DNA from: CAZUTK01 sp964623265
GTDB lineage: Bacteria; Electryoneota; B3-LCP
Direction of reading: 5' to 3'
DNA length: 50,431 nt
NCBI GenBank assembly: GCA_964623265.1
Contig: CAZUTK010000012.1
Location: forward strand, 1-50,431
The notes beneath the pieces were generated by a model. That model ran no database searches. It was not told the origin of the DNA and saw only the letters and a program-made list of their open reading frames with translations. This document shows, in pieces, positions 40,221 through 48,435 of this stretch (position 1 is its first letter; each line of letters starts with the position of its first letter). The position numbers and the translations under genes are program-made.

Positions 40221-41944
40221 TTCAAGCGGAAGCCGATCTCCAGTTCCAAGTCGTTCCAACTATTTTCCCATCGGAAACCGCACCGCCCCCACACATAGAA
40301 CCTCTCCAGCGCCTCGTACCGCAGCGTTCCATCCAGCAGATCCGACGTGATCCGTTCGCCCGCGAGGAACGGCGCATCCTCCGACATTCCGATGGCGTGC
40401 GGCTGATTAATATCTCCGCCGACATTGCTTGAAGCGGTGTTCGTTCCGTGGATGAGCCGAATCCACGAACCGCTCCATTCCAGCCGATGATGCGGACGGA
40501 AGCGCAGTTGAGCGTAGAGCGTCGTGGAATTGGGCGGATGCCGGTAACCGAGGGGGGCGTTCCAGTGCTTGTACACGTTGACCGGATACTGGTGCGAATA
40601 AACAAACGGCCGAAGCTGCGCCATTTCCACGACGGCGTCGAAGTTTTTCGCGCCCAGAGGCTGCGCCCAGAAGAATCCCCCCAGCCAGCCTAATTTATTG
40701 CCGTAGTAATCCGATCCGAGCTTCTCGAAGGTGATGTCGTCAATCAGGAGCTGCCCGTAGAGCTTGCACTGGAATCGGGGGATCCATTCCGCTTCCAGCG
40801 AGAGCAGGGCGTTGTCTTCATCGCCCAGATCGTGCTGCGCCGCGTGGAAGTAGTTGACGGGGATCAGATACGCCAGTTCCACGCCTCGTTCGCCGAAGAT
40901 CACGCTTTCGGAGAAGGCGAACCGCCAGCGCGGGTGCGGGTCCCATTCGAGGCGGTGCGCCGTTAGGTATTTGCTGCGTTCGATGGTGCGGGTATAGCCG
41001 GCGCTGACGTAGAGGGTGTCGTTCCATTCGGGGTAGGTCTGCAAGACGCCGAAGATGTACACCAGACGCAGGCGCGATAGGAGCTTCAAGCCGAACTGCA
41101 CCTGATGAAAGCCGGGTCCCTGATCCGAGAGCAGGAGCTGTCCCGAACGTCCCGCACCCCAGCGCAGAGGCATTTTCGCGAGATGCAGTTCCCACGCGGA
41201 AGCGGCGTTCTGCGACAGCTTCCCGCCGACGGTGAAGTCCAGCGTCGCCGCGTCGTAGTTAGCGACGTCGGAGCTGTCCAAGCCGCCGACGTAGCCGACG
41301 TTCTCCTGATAGAGCTGCGAACGGTCGTAATAGGGACCGCGCCCGCGTTCGCTCGTGTCCAAGAAATCGAAGAGAATCCCCAGGTGTTTGCCGGCATAGC
41401 CGCGCATCTGCACGCCCACCGCCGTTATAACGATCGTCTTCTCCTCTTCATTCAGCCGGATGATGCGGGCGGATCCGCGGGGGTTTACGGAAGCATCGAA
41501 GGCATCGGACTCGTAGGAGTAGAGATCCCAGCCGTTGCGGTACAGCGAACCGGTGAACCACCTTTTCTTCTCCATCCAAATGCTGATTCGCCCCCAGCGC
41601 GTGCGTCCGCCGGACTCAAGAGCGGGCGAAATTTCCGATCGATTTCGCTTCCCGTCGCGGAGAAACTCGGCGCGGTAGCGAGAGAGCAGTTCTAAATCCA
41701 CCCGGGACAGCTTCTGAGGCTGCATCATCGCCCGCAACAGCGCTTCCTCCAGCAGCGAGGCGATCTCGCAGCGCGTCAGGGGTTTGGATCCCTGCAGGGG
41801 TGAGTTTAACATCCCCAGGACGTCCATCCGATCCAGGAAATCGTATACCGGATGTTCCGTCGGCTGAAGGGTGGATTGGGCCGGCAAGGGCGGCGCAACT
41901 GAGAACAGGATGAGTGCGATCCAGATGGAGATACGACGCTTCAT
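40217..41944 (-). CDS. Wzi-like outer-membrane beta-barrel protein, second copy
   Basis: A 575-residue protein with signal peptide MKRRISIWIALILFSVAPPLPAQ. A helical N-terminal region (about 30-100) is followed by a long strand-rich barrel with the GAGRSGQLLLSDQGPGFHQVQFGLKLL segment, comparable to GRDHLSWGPGDDHLLLND in the 3081-4589 protein. The last residues (LELEIGFRLN) are barrel-like. Start set at ATG 41944, not the longer frame, because it opens a signal peptide. It is convergent with the large membrane protein. Capsule or exopolysaccharide surface attachment is inferred from family only. Confidence 0.72.
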   Translation of the reverse strand: MKRRISIWIALILFSVAPPLPAQSTLQPTEHPVYDFLDRMDVLGMLNSPLQGSKPLTRCEIASLLEEALLRAMMQPQKLSRVDLELLSRYRAEFLRDGKRNRSEISPALESGGRTRWGRISIWMEKKRWFTGSLYRNGWDLYSYESDAFDASVNPRGSARIIRLNEEEKTIVITAVGVQMRGYAGKHLGILFDFLDTSERGRGPYYDRSQLYQENVGYVGGLDSSDVANYDAATLDFTVGGKLSQNAASAWELHLAKMPLRWGAGRSGQLLLSDQGPGFHQVQFGLKLLSRLRLVYIFGVLQTYPEWNDTLYVSAGYTRTIERSKYLTAHRLEWDPHPRWRFAFSESVIFGERGVELAYLIPVNYFHAAQHDLGDEDNALLSLEAEWIPRFQCKLYGQLLIDDITFEKLGSDYYGNKLGWLGGFFWAQPLGAKNFDAVVEMAQLRPFVYSHQYPVNVYKHWNAPLGYRHPPNSTTLYAQLRFRPHHRLEWSGSWIRLIHGTNTASSNVGGDINQPHAIGMSEDAPFLAGERITSDLLDGTLRYEALERFYVWGRCGFRWENSWNDLELEIGFRLN

Positions 41945-41993
41945 GCGGGCTTCGGAACTTGGACGGAATGCGCTGCGCTGCGCGATTTCACCC

Positions 41994-42022
41994 AATATAC
42001 GCCGCGAAGAGGAATAAATCAA
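41994..42022 (-). promoter_or_regulatory. Sigma-70-like promoter for the second Wzi-like gene
   Basis: Minus strand TTGATT (42022-42017), 17-nt spacer, TATATT (41999-41994), 49 nt before the start codon. Confidence 0.6.
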
Positions 42023-42335
42023 CAGGTTTTCAGAAGGAATCGGGAGATGAGATCATCCCGAGTCATCCGGCAGATTTCGGAAGGAGGCGGCGTTCCATCC
42101 GTCGGTTCAGCGGGATCCGCTGTACCGCTGTTCCCGCGACTTTTCGCCGCGCGGTGATTCGGTGAGCGGCGGAATTTTCCGGGATCTTTCGAACGGCGAG
42201 CGTTCGAACTTATTGTGTAGGCGATTCCGCTACCTCAGGGAACGCGTCCGCCTCGGGTGCAAAATATACTTTGCTTGCATAGGGGTGAGAAGCGAAAATT
42301 CACCGCTCTTTCAAGACGGGAAAGCAGGATCTCAC
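42023..42335. other. Gene-free divergent spacer
   Basis: The 442-nt interval between the Wzi-like and EamA genes holds the two divergent promoters at its edges. In this middle part I see no gene, RNA or clear repeat; the plus-strand frame open from 42162 is only an upstream extension of the EamA frame. Confidence 0.6.
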
Positions 42336-42364
42336 TTGATTCTAAGGGGGAAAAGTCGTATACT
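42336..42364 (+). promoter_or_regulatory. Sigma-70-like promoter for the EamA transporter
   Basis: TTGATT (42336-42341), 17-nt spacer, TATACT (42359-42364), leaving a leader of about 16 nt before ATG 42387. Confidence 0.65.
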
Positions 42365-42386
42365 ATACCGTTTCACCGGAAATATC

Positions 42387-43286
42387 ATGAATTCTTTTTA
42401 TCTTCCTTATCTGGGAGAGTCGGCGGCGCTGTTGACCGCGATGATCTGGGCGTTCGCCGTCATTTTATTCAAGAAGAGCGGCGAGACGGTTCATCCCATC
42501 GCCTTGAATCTATTCAAGGATCTCTTGGGCGCGGTGCTGATCCTGCTCACCCTCTATTGGATGGGAGGCACGATCGCTCACCCGGCGCCGGCGAACGAAT
42601 ACCTCATCCTGCTGGCCTCCGGGGCTCTGGGGATCGGGATTTCGGACACGCTTTTTTTCCGCAGCCTGAACCTGCTGGGAGCGGGCTTGTCCGCCATCGT
42701 GGATTGTCTCTACAGCCCCTTCATCATCGCGCTCTCTATGATCTGGCTGGGCGAACGGATGACGTTTCTGCAGGTCGTGGGCGTCCTGATGATCGTCTCC
42801 GCCGTCTTCACAGCCACCTTCGAGCGCAATGACAAGACTCTCACCCGCCGGAATTTGATCCTTGGGATTCTCTTCGGGGTGCTGGCGATGGCGACAATGG
42901 CGGTGGGCGTCGTGATGGTGAAGCCGATCCTGAACCGTTCGCCGCTGCTCTGGGTGACGGAGATCCGCCTGCTGGGCGGCTTGCTGATGCTGGGGGTGAT
43001 TCTGCTCCTGCATTCCGACCGCAGGGCGATCCTGGCGTCTGCGGCGGTGTCGAAGGGATGGAAGTATATGCTCTCGGGTTCGATCCTGGGCGCGTACTTC
43101 TCGCTGATCCTCTGGCTGGCGGGGATGAAATACACCGACGCGTCCATCGCGGCGGCTCTGAATCAGACCAGCAACATCTTCGTCTTCCTCTTCGCGGCGC
43201 TGATCCTGAAGGAGGTGATCAACCTGCAGCGGGTGATCGGGATCGCTCTGGGGGTGGCGGGCGTGTTCGTGGTGATGTTTGGGTAG
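42387..43286 (+). CDS. EamA/DMT-superfamily transporter
   Basis: A 299-residue protein with ten predicted helices in two EamA repeats (about 5-140 and 150-295). Each repeat ends with the characteristic pattern SAIVDCLYSPFIIALSMIWLGERMTFLQVVGVLMIVSAV and ASIAAALNQTSNIFVFLFAALILKEVINLQRVIGIALGVAGV. ATG 42387 was chosen because it begins the first helix and follows a good promoter by the right distance. It exports or imports a small metabolite; substrate not predictable. Confidence 0.9.
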   Translation: MNSFYLPYLGESAALLTAMIWAFAVILFKKSGETVHPIALNLFKDLLGAVLILLTLYWMGGTIAHPAPANEYLILLASGALGIGISDTLFFRSLNLLGAGLSAIVDCLYSPFIIALSMIWLGERMTFLQVVGVLMIVSAVFTATFERNDKTLTRRNLILGILFGVLAMATMAVGVVMVKPILNRSPLLWVTEIRLLGGLLMLGVILLLHSDRRAILASAAVSKGWKYMLSGSILGAYFSLILWLAGMKYTDASIAAALNQTSNIFVFLFAALILKEVINLQRVIGIALGVAGVFVVMFG

Positions 43287-43291
43287 GCTGT

Positions 43292-43480
43292 CCCAGCGCT
43301 GAAGCGCTGGGCTATTATCGTGCTACGCAGCAGCCACTTCGTGGCGTCCTTGCGGACGCTCCGCATCCCGTCTTTCGTCCCCGCCGGATTCTTGTAGGTC
43401 GGATTCGCCGAATCCGACATTTGCTGGTTTCGTCCTCAAAAGAAGACGGTGAGAGAATAGCCCAGCCTTTCATGGCTGGA
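43292..43480 (-). repeat. Dispersed structured repeat, copy 2 (189 bp, inverted)
   Basis: Exactly the length of copy 1 and complementary to it, with about 13 differences over the 179 comparable bases by my hand alignment. The outer hairpin reads CCCAGCGCT/AGCGCTGGG here and CCCAGAGCT/AGCTCTGGG in copy 1: both changed positions covary. The GNRA hairpin is GCAA instead of GGAA. It starts 6 nt after the EamA stop and its other end overlaps the last codons of the gene at 43470-45689. Confidence 0.88.
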
Positions 43481-45689
43481 AAAGCTCGAACCGCTTCTTC
43501 ATCTTATCCCGGAAGATCTCGATTTCTCGGCTCGGCGAATCGGTGAAATCCACTCCCAAGCCGTAGTAACGCCGATTCGCCAGAGAAGCCCGCACTTCCG
43601 CCGTCGGCGTGAAGATCTCCCCTCCGTCGCTCATCGCGGTGTCCGGAACCGCCTCGCCTGCGCTGAATCCCTGCATCCGGTAGTCGTCCTTGCCGGAGAG
43701 GTCGGCGAAGAGGCAGATCTGGTTCGAGTAGAGCGACGAAAGCGTCGCCACGATGGGGGGATTGTATTGCTCGTAGTTGTTCCAGCCGAAGGCGCGCCCC
43801 TTCGCGCCGCGAAGGTAGCGGTCGTCGCCCGCCAGATCGAAGAAGAAGACCTGCGACATATTGATAGCGAAGCCCAGACCGTCCCCGTGGACGCGGTATT
43901 GGTCGCTTCCGCCGCGGTCGAGGAAGAGGGCGACGGTGTAATCGTGCCCGAATCCCTGCCCCTGCGACTGCTCTTCCCAGATGGAGTACCGGTCATCTCC
44001 GCTTTCGTCCACCAGGGCTCCGATGCAGAAGTGGGCTCCGGCGGCTTGGGACCAGCCGGTGGCGGTGTAGCGGTCGTCGCCGCCGCCTTCCCAGAGGAAT
44101 CCCATGCCGTACCAGTAGCCGCACCCCTGCGACCACTGCGCCGCCTCGTATACGTCGTCGCCCTGCAGGTCTATCAGCGTCCCCATGCCGCCCGCCCAGG
44201 AGTGTCCGTCCGTGATGTCGCCGCGCCTGCCGATGCCGCAGCCCTGAGCGTAGGAATAATTGAATTTTCCGTCCTTCGAGTGGTAGTCCGGCCGGAAGAC
44301 CTTCGCCGCCAGAGGTTCCGCATAGTAGTGATCGTTGCCGGTGCGGTTGACGAGCGCCCCCACACCGCTGACGCCGCCGTAGCCCTGACCGTCCCCCCAG
44401 ATGCGGTAGCGATCGTCTCCGCGGTTGTCTATCGCCACGCCCACGCCGAAGTAAGCGCTTCCCTGCCCGTCGGTCCAGAGGTCGTATTCGTCGTCGCCGT
44501 CCAGATCCGCCAGCACGCCGACGCCCAGCATCGCGGCTCCCTGCGCGAGGCGTTTCGATTCGTAATGATCCTTGCCGGCGAGGTCCAGCAGCACGCCGGC
44601 GCCGAAAATGGCGGCACCCTGAGATGGCAGATACTCATCGTCGTTGACGTACTGGTCATCACCCTCGAGGTCTATCGCCAGCGAGATGGGAATTTGCAGG
44701 GAAGGCGTCGCACCGATAGATCCCGCGTAGAAGTCGTTTCCGCCGAAGTCCACCAGCAGCAGGAGGTCGGAATACTCGTGCCGGTCGTCGCCGGAACCCG
44801 AGAGGACGATCCTGCCGATGGGGATTTCCACGTTCAGGTTCTGCCGCTTCCAGGCGATGTCTTTGCGGGACTTCAGGGCGACCAGCGTGTCCGCCAGCAT
44901 TTCGGCGGATTCGAGCATTTTATTTCCGGCGTAATAGAGGGAGTTGAAATCCAAGTCGCGGGCGCAGTCTTCCAACTGGGGGAAGTATTCCAGCCCGTCG
45001 AACTGCGTCTCCCCCAAGTGCCGGATGCGCCAGCAGTCGGAAGCCTTTTGCCCGTCCACATTGCGCATCGCGGTCTGCCGCCAGTGATAGGCGGAAAGCA
45101 GGTGCAGAACCGTGTTCGCCACCGCTTTCTGAATCTCCGGATGGATCGGCGCGATGGCGTCGCGCAGGTCCTTCTCGATTAGGGGAAAGTCCGAGGCGCT
45201 GTTCATCGCGTTGAACCGGTAGACTCTGCTGGTCTGTTCGTAGATGGCGCGGATCGCCAGCAGCAACGGCTCTTTCTCGTCCAATTCCGCCCAGAGCGAG
45301 GCGCTGTAATCCCGCAGCTGAGCCGTCTGATTGCGGATGCCGCAGTAATAGACAGTCTTCAGCAGTCCCTTGCTGTTGCCGCGGTCTTTGCCTTTCAGGT
45401 ATTCCGGATGCAGATAGTCCTCCACCGACAGCGCCATCACGCGGATGAAGTCGTAGAGCCGCTGCGGCTGCGCCATCAGATCGTCGAACGCCGGCAGTTT
45501 GAAGGGGATGTCCCGCGGATCCGGATAACGCGTCCAGTATCCCTTCGGCTGGAAGCCGAGATCGGCTTGAGTCAGGTTCAGGCGTTCGAGCATTGCCTCG
45601 AAGGCGTCGCGTTCGGCGGGTTGTGAAGCGGCTAATTCTGCAGCCAAGGTCAGCAGACCGATTAAGGGAAGCAGAAGGAGATTTCGCAT
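43470..45689 (-). CDS. Secreted repeat protein with GDD-x-Y motifs
   Basis: A 739-residue exported protein: signal peptide MRNLLLLPLIGLLTLAAELAAS, then a helical N-terminal domain of about 290 residues. About ten tandem units of roughly 30-45 residues follow, with the pattern D-x2-GDD-x-Y ... QG-x-G/A ... G-x-G-x-L-x-D (for example DLDGDDEYDLWTDGQGSAYFGVGVAIDNRGDDRYRIW). Regular G/D spacing suggests a beta-solenoid or calcium-binding stack. Family unknown to me; function unassigned. ATG 45689 chosen for the signal peptide. The last residues (FQP) and the stop come from the dispersed repeat, so the original C terminus may have been replaced. Confidence 0.75.
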   Translation of the reverse strand: MRNLLLLPLIGLLTLAAELAASQPAERDAFEAMLERLNLTQADLGFQPKGYWTRYPDPRDIPFKLPAFDDLMAQPQRLYDFIRVMALSVEDYLHPEYLKGKDRGNSKGLLKTVYYCGIRNQTAQLRDYSASLWAELDEKEPLLLAIRAIYEQTSRVYRFNAMNSASDFPLIEKDLRDAIAPIHPEIQKAVANTVLHLLSAYHWRQTAMRNVDGQKASDCWRIRHLGETQFDGLEYFPQLEDCARDLDFNSLYYAGNKMLESAEMLADTLVALKSRKDIAWKRQNLNVEIPIGRIVLSGSGDDRHEYSDLLLLVDFGGNDFYAGSIGATPSLQIPISLAIDLEGDDQYVNDDEYLPSQGAAIFGAGVLLDLAGKDHYESKRLAQGAAMLGVGVLADLDGDDEYDLWTDGQGSAYFGVGVAIDNRGDDRYRIWGDGQGYGGVSGVGALVNRTGNDHYYAEPLAAKVFRPDYHSKDGKFNYSYAQGCGIGRRGDITDGHSWAGGMGTLIDLQGDDVYEAAQWSQGCGYWYGMGFLWEGGGDDRYTATGWSQAAGAHFCIGALVDESGDDRYSIWEEQSQGQGFGHDYTVALFLDRGGSDQYRVHGDGLGFAINMSQVFFFDLAGDDRYLRGAKGRAFGWNNYEQYNPPIVATLSSLYSNQICLFADLSGKDDYRMQGFSAGEAVPDTAMSDGGEIFTPTAEVRASLANRRYYGLGVDFTDSPSREIEIFRDKMKKRFELFQP

Positions 45690-45723
45690 CGGAATTTTCC
45701 TCGAGTAAATGGCGATTCGGTTG

Positions 45724-45752
45724 AATATATTCATTTCGAGTATAAAAAGCAA
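45724..45752 (-). promoter_or_regulatory. Sigma-70-like promoter for the GDD-Y repeat protein
   Basis: Minus strand TTGCTT (45752-45747), 17-nt spacer, TATATT (45729-45724). Confidence 0.5.
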
Positions 45753-45829
45753 GAAATAACCGTGAGCTGACTCGAAACCTCAAACTTGCACCGGTTTGGT
45801 AAAAAATTCGCAAATTGATGAATTACTTC

Positions 45830-45858
45830 TTGACTGTGGGAAATGTTAGGAGTATAAT
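45830..45858 (+). promoter_or_regulatory. Strong sigma-70 promoter for the peroxidase/cytochrome-porin operon
   Basis: TTGACT (45830-45835), 17-nt spacer, TATAAT (45853-45858), the closest match to consensus in the window. Confidence 0.75.
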
Positions 45859-45918
45859 ACTGCTGCGATGCAATCCCTGCAGTACGTTTGCTTGCGATAG
45901 AAATTAAAAGGAGGCAGT

Positions 45919-46932
45919 ATGCTGAAGGTTTATCAGGTTTTGCTGGCTCTGTTCCTGGTCGCGTGGTTCGTCCGCTGTCCGGCGCCGCTGGCGCAGGGGC
46001 GGTTTCTGGCGAATGAACTGCTTCCCGCTGTGCCCGTTCCGCCCGATAATCCCCAGTGCGACAGCAAAATTCGACTTGGTGCGCAACTGTATTTCGACCC
46101 TCGTCTTTCCGCCGACAATACCATCAGTTGCGCGACCTGTCACGATCCTGCAACCGCTTGGGCGAATCATGGCGCCACCGATACCGGCATCAAAGGGCAG
46201 GTGGGCAGCCGAAATTCCGGCACCATTTTAGATGCCGCATATATGCGCTTTCAATTTTGGGATGGACGCGCGAGTTCGCTCGAAGAACAGGCTCTGGGGC
46301 CCATTCATAACCCCATCGAGATGGGGGAGACTCTGGAGAATGTCGTCATCAAACTCAATCAAATTCCAGGGTATAAAGAGGCTTTTCAGAAGGTCTTCGG
46401 CACGGAGGTGAACACCGACGGCATCGCCAAAGCCATCGCCGCATTTGAGCGAACCGTCCTTTCCGGACCCTCGCCCTATGACCGCTATTTGCTGGGTGAC
46501 AAAAACGCGTTGAGTCCCGCGGCGAAACGCGGACTGGAAATCTTCAATGGCAAAGGTCATTGCACCCCCTGTCACAGCGGACCGATGTTTTCGGATCAAG
46601 GCTTCCACAATCTGGGTGTCGGTTATAAGGACGGCGAGTATGCCGACGTCGGCCGGTATGATCAGACCCGCAATGACCGGGACCTGGGCGCTTTCAAGAC
46701 ACCGGGTTTGCGCAACGTGGCGCTGACGTACCCCTATCTGCACGACGGTTCCGAAAAGTCACTGGAAGATGTCATCGAGCTCTACAACCGCGGAGGCATC
46801 CCCAACCCGCATCTCGATCCGCTGATGTTGCCCTTGAATCTGACCGCTCGCGAGAAGTCGGATTTGATCGAATTCCTGAAAAGCCTGACCGGGGAAGCGC
46901 CGAAAATCCAAGCGCCGAAATTACCGGAATAA
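45919..46932 (+). CDS. Di-heme cytochrome c peroxidase (CcpA/MauG family)
   Basis: A 337-residue periplasmic enzyme with a signal peptide ending near residue 26 (PLAQG). Two heme motifs are CATCH (71-75) and CTPCH (about 214-218), followed by the peroxidase segments FKTPGLRNVALTYPYLHDG and LEDVIELYNRGG. It reduces hydrogen peroxide with electrons from c-type cytochromes. Strong SD AGGAGG at 45909-45914. It is followed after 12 nt by the cytochrome-porin gene, so the two are cotranscribed and may share electrons. Confidence 0.93.
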   Translation: MLKVYQVLLALFLVAWFVRCPAPLAQGRFLANELLPAVPVPPDNPQCDSKIRLGAQLYFDPRLSADNTISCATCHDPATAWANHGATDTGIKGQVGSRNSGTILDAAYMRFQFWDGRASSLEEQALGPIHNPIEMGETLENVVIKLNQIPGYKEAFQKVFGTEVNTDGIAKAIAAFERTVLSGPSPYDRYLLGDKNALSPAAKRGLEIFNGKGHCTPCHSGPMFSDQGFHNLGVGYKDGEYADVGRYDQTRNDRDLGAFKTPGLRNVALTYPYLHDGSEKSLEDVIELYNRGGIPNPHLDPLMLPLNLTAREKSDLIEFLKSLTGEAPKIQAPKLPE

Positions 46933-46944
46933 GGAGGAAACATT

Positions 46945-48165
46945 ATGCAAATCAAGCTGATTCGTACCGCAGCCGTAACGGCGGCGATGATCGGGATGCT
47001 TGCTGCATTGTCCAACCCCGCTTCCGCGCTGCCGGTGTTCGCCCGAAAATACGGCTTCGACTGCACTATGTGTCATTCTGATTTCCCGCGCCTGAACGAT
47101 TTCGGGCAGCGTTACCGCGCCAACGGGTATCAATTGCCGGGGCGGGAAAATGAGGAGCGGACTATTTTGGAGAGTCCTACACCCTTGGCGTTGCGCACCA
47201 GCGCGGGAATCAACTACAATAAGTTCAAGGAAAGCGCCTGGGCGACGGATGTCAAGCAGTTTCAAATCAATGGATTGGATCTGCTTTCCGGCGGTTTGAT
47301 CGCGGAGAATATCGGCTATCTCGTCGTCTATCCTCCGCACATTACCGCGAGTCGCGGCGTCGTCGGACAGGACGGCACGATCGAAATGGCGAACGTCATC
47401 TTCAGCAACTTCCTGAACACCCGCTGGCTGAATCTGCGGGTGGGGCGCTTTGAACCTGCCTATGTCGCCTTCAGTGTGAAACGAAGTTTGACGTTTTCTC
47501 CCTATGAAATTTACGATTTCGCGTTCGCCGGCGGATCTCCGCTGAGTGAAACTCAGGAAGGGGTGGAGCTGACCGGTTTCGGAAAATGCGGTCTCTCTTA
47601 CGCCGCAGGCGCGGTCAATGGATCGGGAACGAACGGGTACGATACCCAGACGCCGGATTTCTATCTGCGGATCGCCAAAGTGTTCGGTGCAGGCGAGGGT
47701 CAAACTGCCGGTCAACGCATCGGCTTGACCGGCTATTTCGGTCAGGCGGTTCCGGACACATCGGTGGCCGCTTCGTCGGCTGATGAGCGCAAGACGTTCA
47801 TCCGCTTCGGCGTGGATATGAGCTTGAACTATCGCCTGCTCAATCTCGGGCTGCAGTATCTGATGGAGAGGGACAGCCGGGAACTCTGGGGCTTGGAAGA
47901 CACGCCGGTCATCCACGGTGGCTTTGCGGAATTGTCCGTTCTCCCCACGACTCGGTTCGTGGGATTCGCACGCTACGATCTGGTGGACACGCCGGAAGAA
48001 ATTGACCTCGATATCACGCGGTTTACTCTGGGCGGCAGGTATTATTTCCAGACGAATTTAGCCTGCCATCTGGAGTTTTCGCACCGCGTGGTGAAACACG
48101 GGGGGGACGCCGGCGAGGATGCCGTTGAAGATTATGTGACTACTCGTTTGGATTTCGCTTTCTGA
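46945..48165 (+). CDS. Cyc2-like fused monoheme cytochrome - outer-membrane porin
   Basis: A 406-residue protein: signal peptide ending near ASA-LP (28), then a single heme motif CTMCH (C40, C43, H44) in the context PVFARKYGFDCTMCHSDFPRLNDFGQRYRANGYQLP. This is followed by a strand-rich region ending in a barrel-terminal TTRLDFAF. Heme domain plus porin and the FAR..G..C..CH..FP.L..FG signature match Cyc2, the outer-membrane cytochrome of iron oxidisers; non-iron homologs also exist. Strong SD (AGGAGG). Cotranscribed with the peroxidase. Iron oxidation is an inference. Confidence 0.78.
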   Translation: MQIKLIRTAAVTAAMIGMLAALSNPASALPVFARKYGFDCTMCHSDFPRLNDFGQRYRANGYQLPGRENEERTILESPTPLALRTSAGINYNKFKESAWATDVKQFQINGLDLLSGGLIAENIGYLVVYPPHITASRGVVGQDGTIEMANVIFSNFLNTRWLNLRVGRFEPAYVAFSVKRSLTFSPYEIYDFAFAGGSPLSETQEGVELTGFGKCGLSYAAGAVNGSGTNGYDTQTPDFYLRIAKVFGAGEGQTAGQRIGLTGYFGQAVPDTSVAASSADERKTFIRFGVDMSLNYRLLNLGLQYLMERDSRELWGLEDTPVIHGGFAELSVLPTTRFVGFARYDLVDTPEEIDLDITRFTLGGRYYFQTNLACHLEFSHRVVKHGGDAGEDAVEDYVTTRLDFAF

Positions 48166-48266
48166 TTCGCAGCTTCGGTCGAGCGGGAAATATCCGCCAT
48201 TCCCTGCGAGGCGCAAGCAACCATTATCTCGCGACGAGTATCTAAAGCTAAGACGGCAATTATTCC

Positions 48267-48295
48267 TTGACTATTTCCGCGGCGAACGGTATATT
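48267..48295 (+). promoter_or_regulatory. Sigma-70 promoter for the secreted M3 peptidase
   Basis: TTGACT (48267-48272), 17-nt spacer, TATATT (48290-48295), giving a leader of about 135 nt without a visible gene. Confidence 0.65.
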
Positions 48296-48435
48296 ATCTT
48301 CGCGGCGGTGAAGGTACGCTTTGGAGAGATCGCCGCTCCTCGTGTCCGGTCATCGAGAGTGCCATCTAGAACAGCACAACTCGAGGAATTCCGAAAACGC
48401 TCTGAACAAGATACAAACAACGAAAAGGGATCGTG

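Noticed and set aside
28843..43480. The inverted repeat pair as ends of a composite transposon.
   Set aside because: The ~14 kb between the copies holds ordinary chromosomal genes with no transposase or integrase, and the copies sit at gene ends like dispersed REP elements.
43767..45182. Very long plus-strand frame opposite the GDD-Y repeat gene.
   Set aside because: It is a shadow caused by GC-rich codon bias; the minus-strand frame has a signal peptide and regular repeats.
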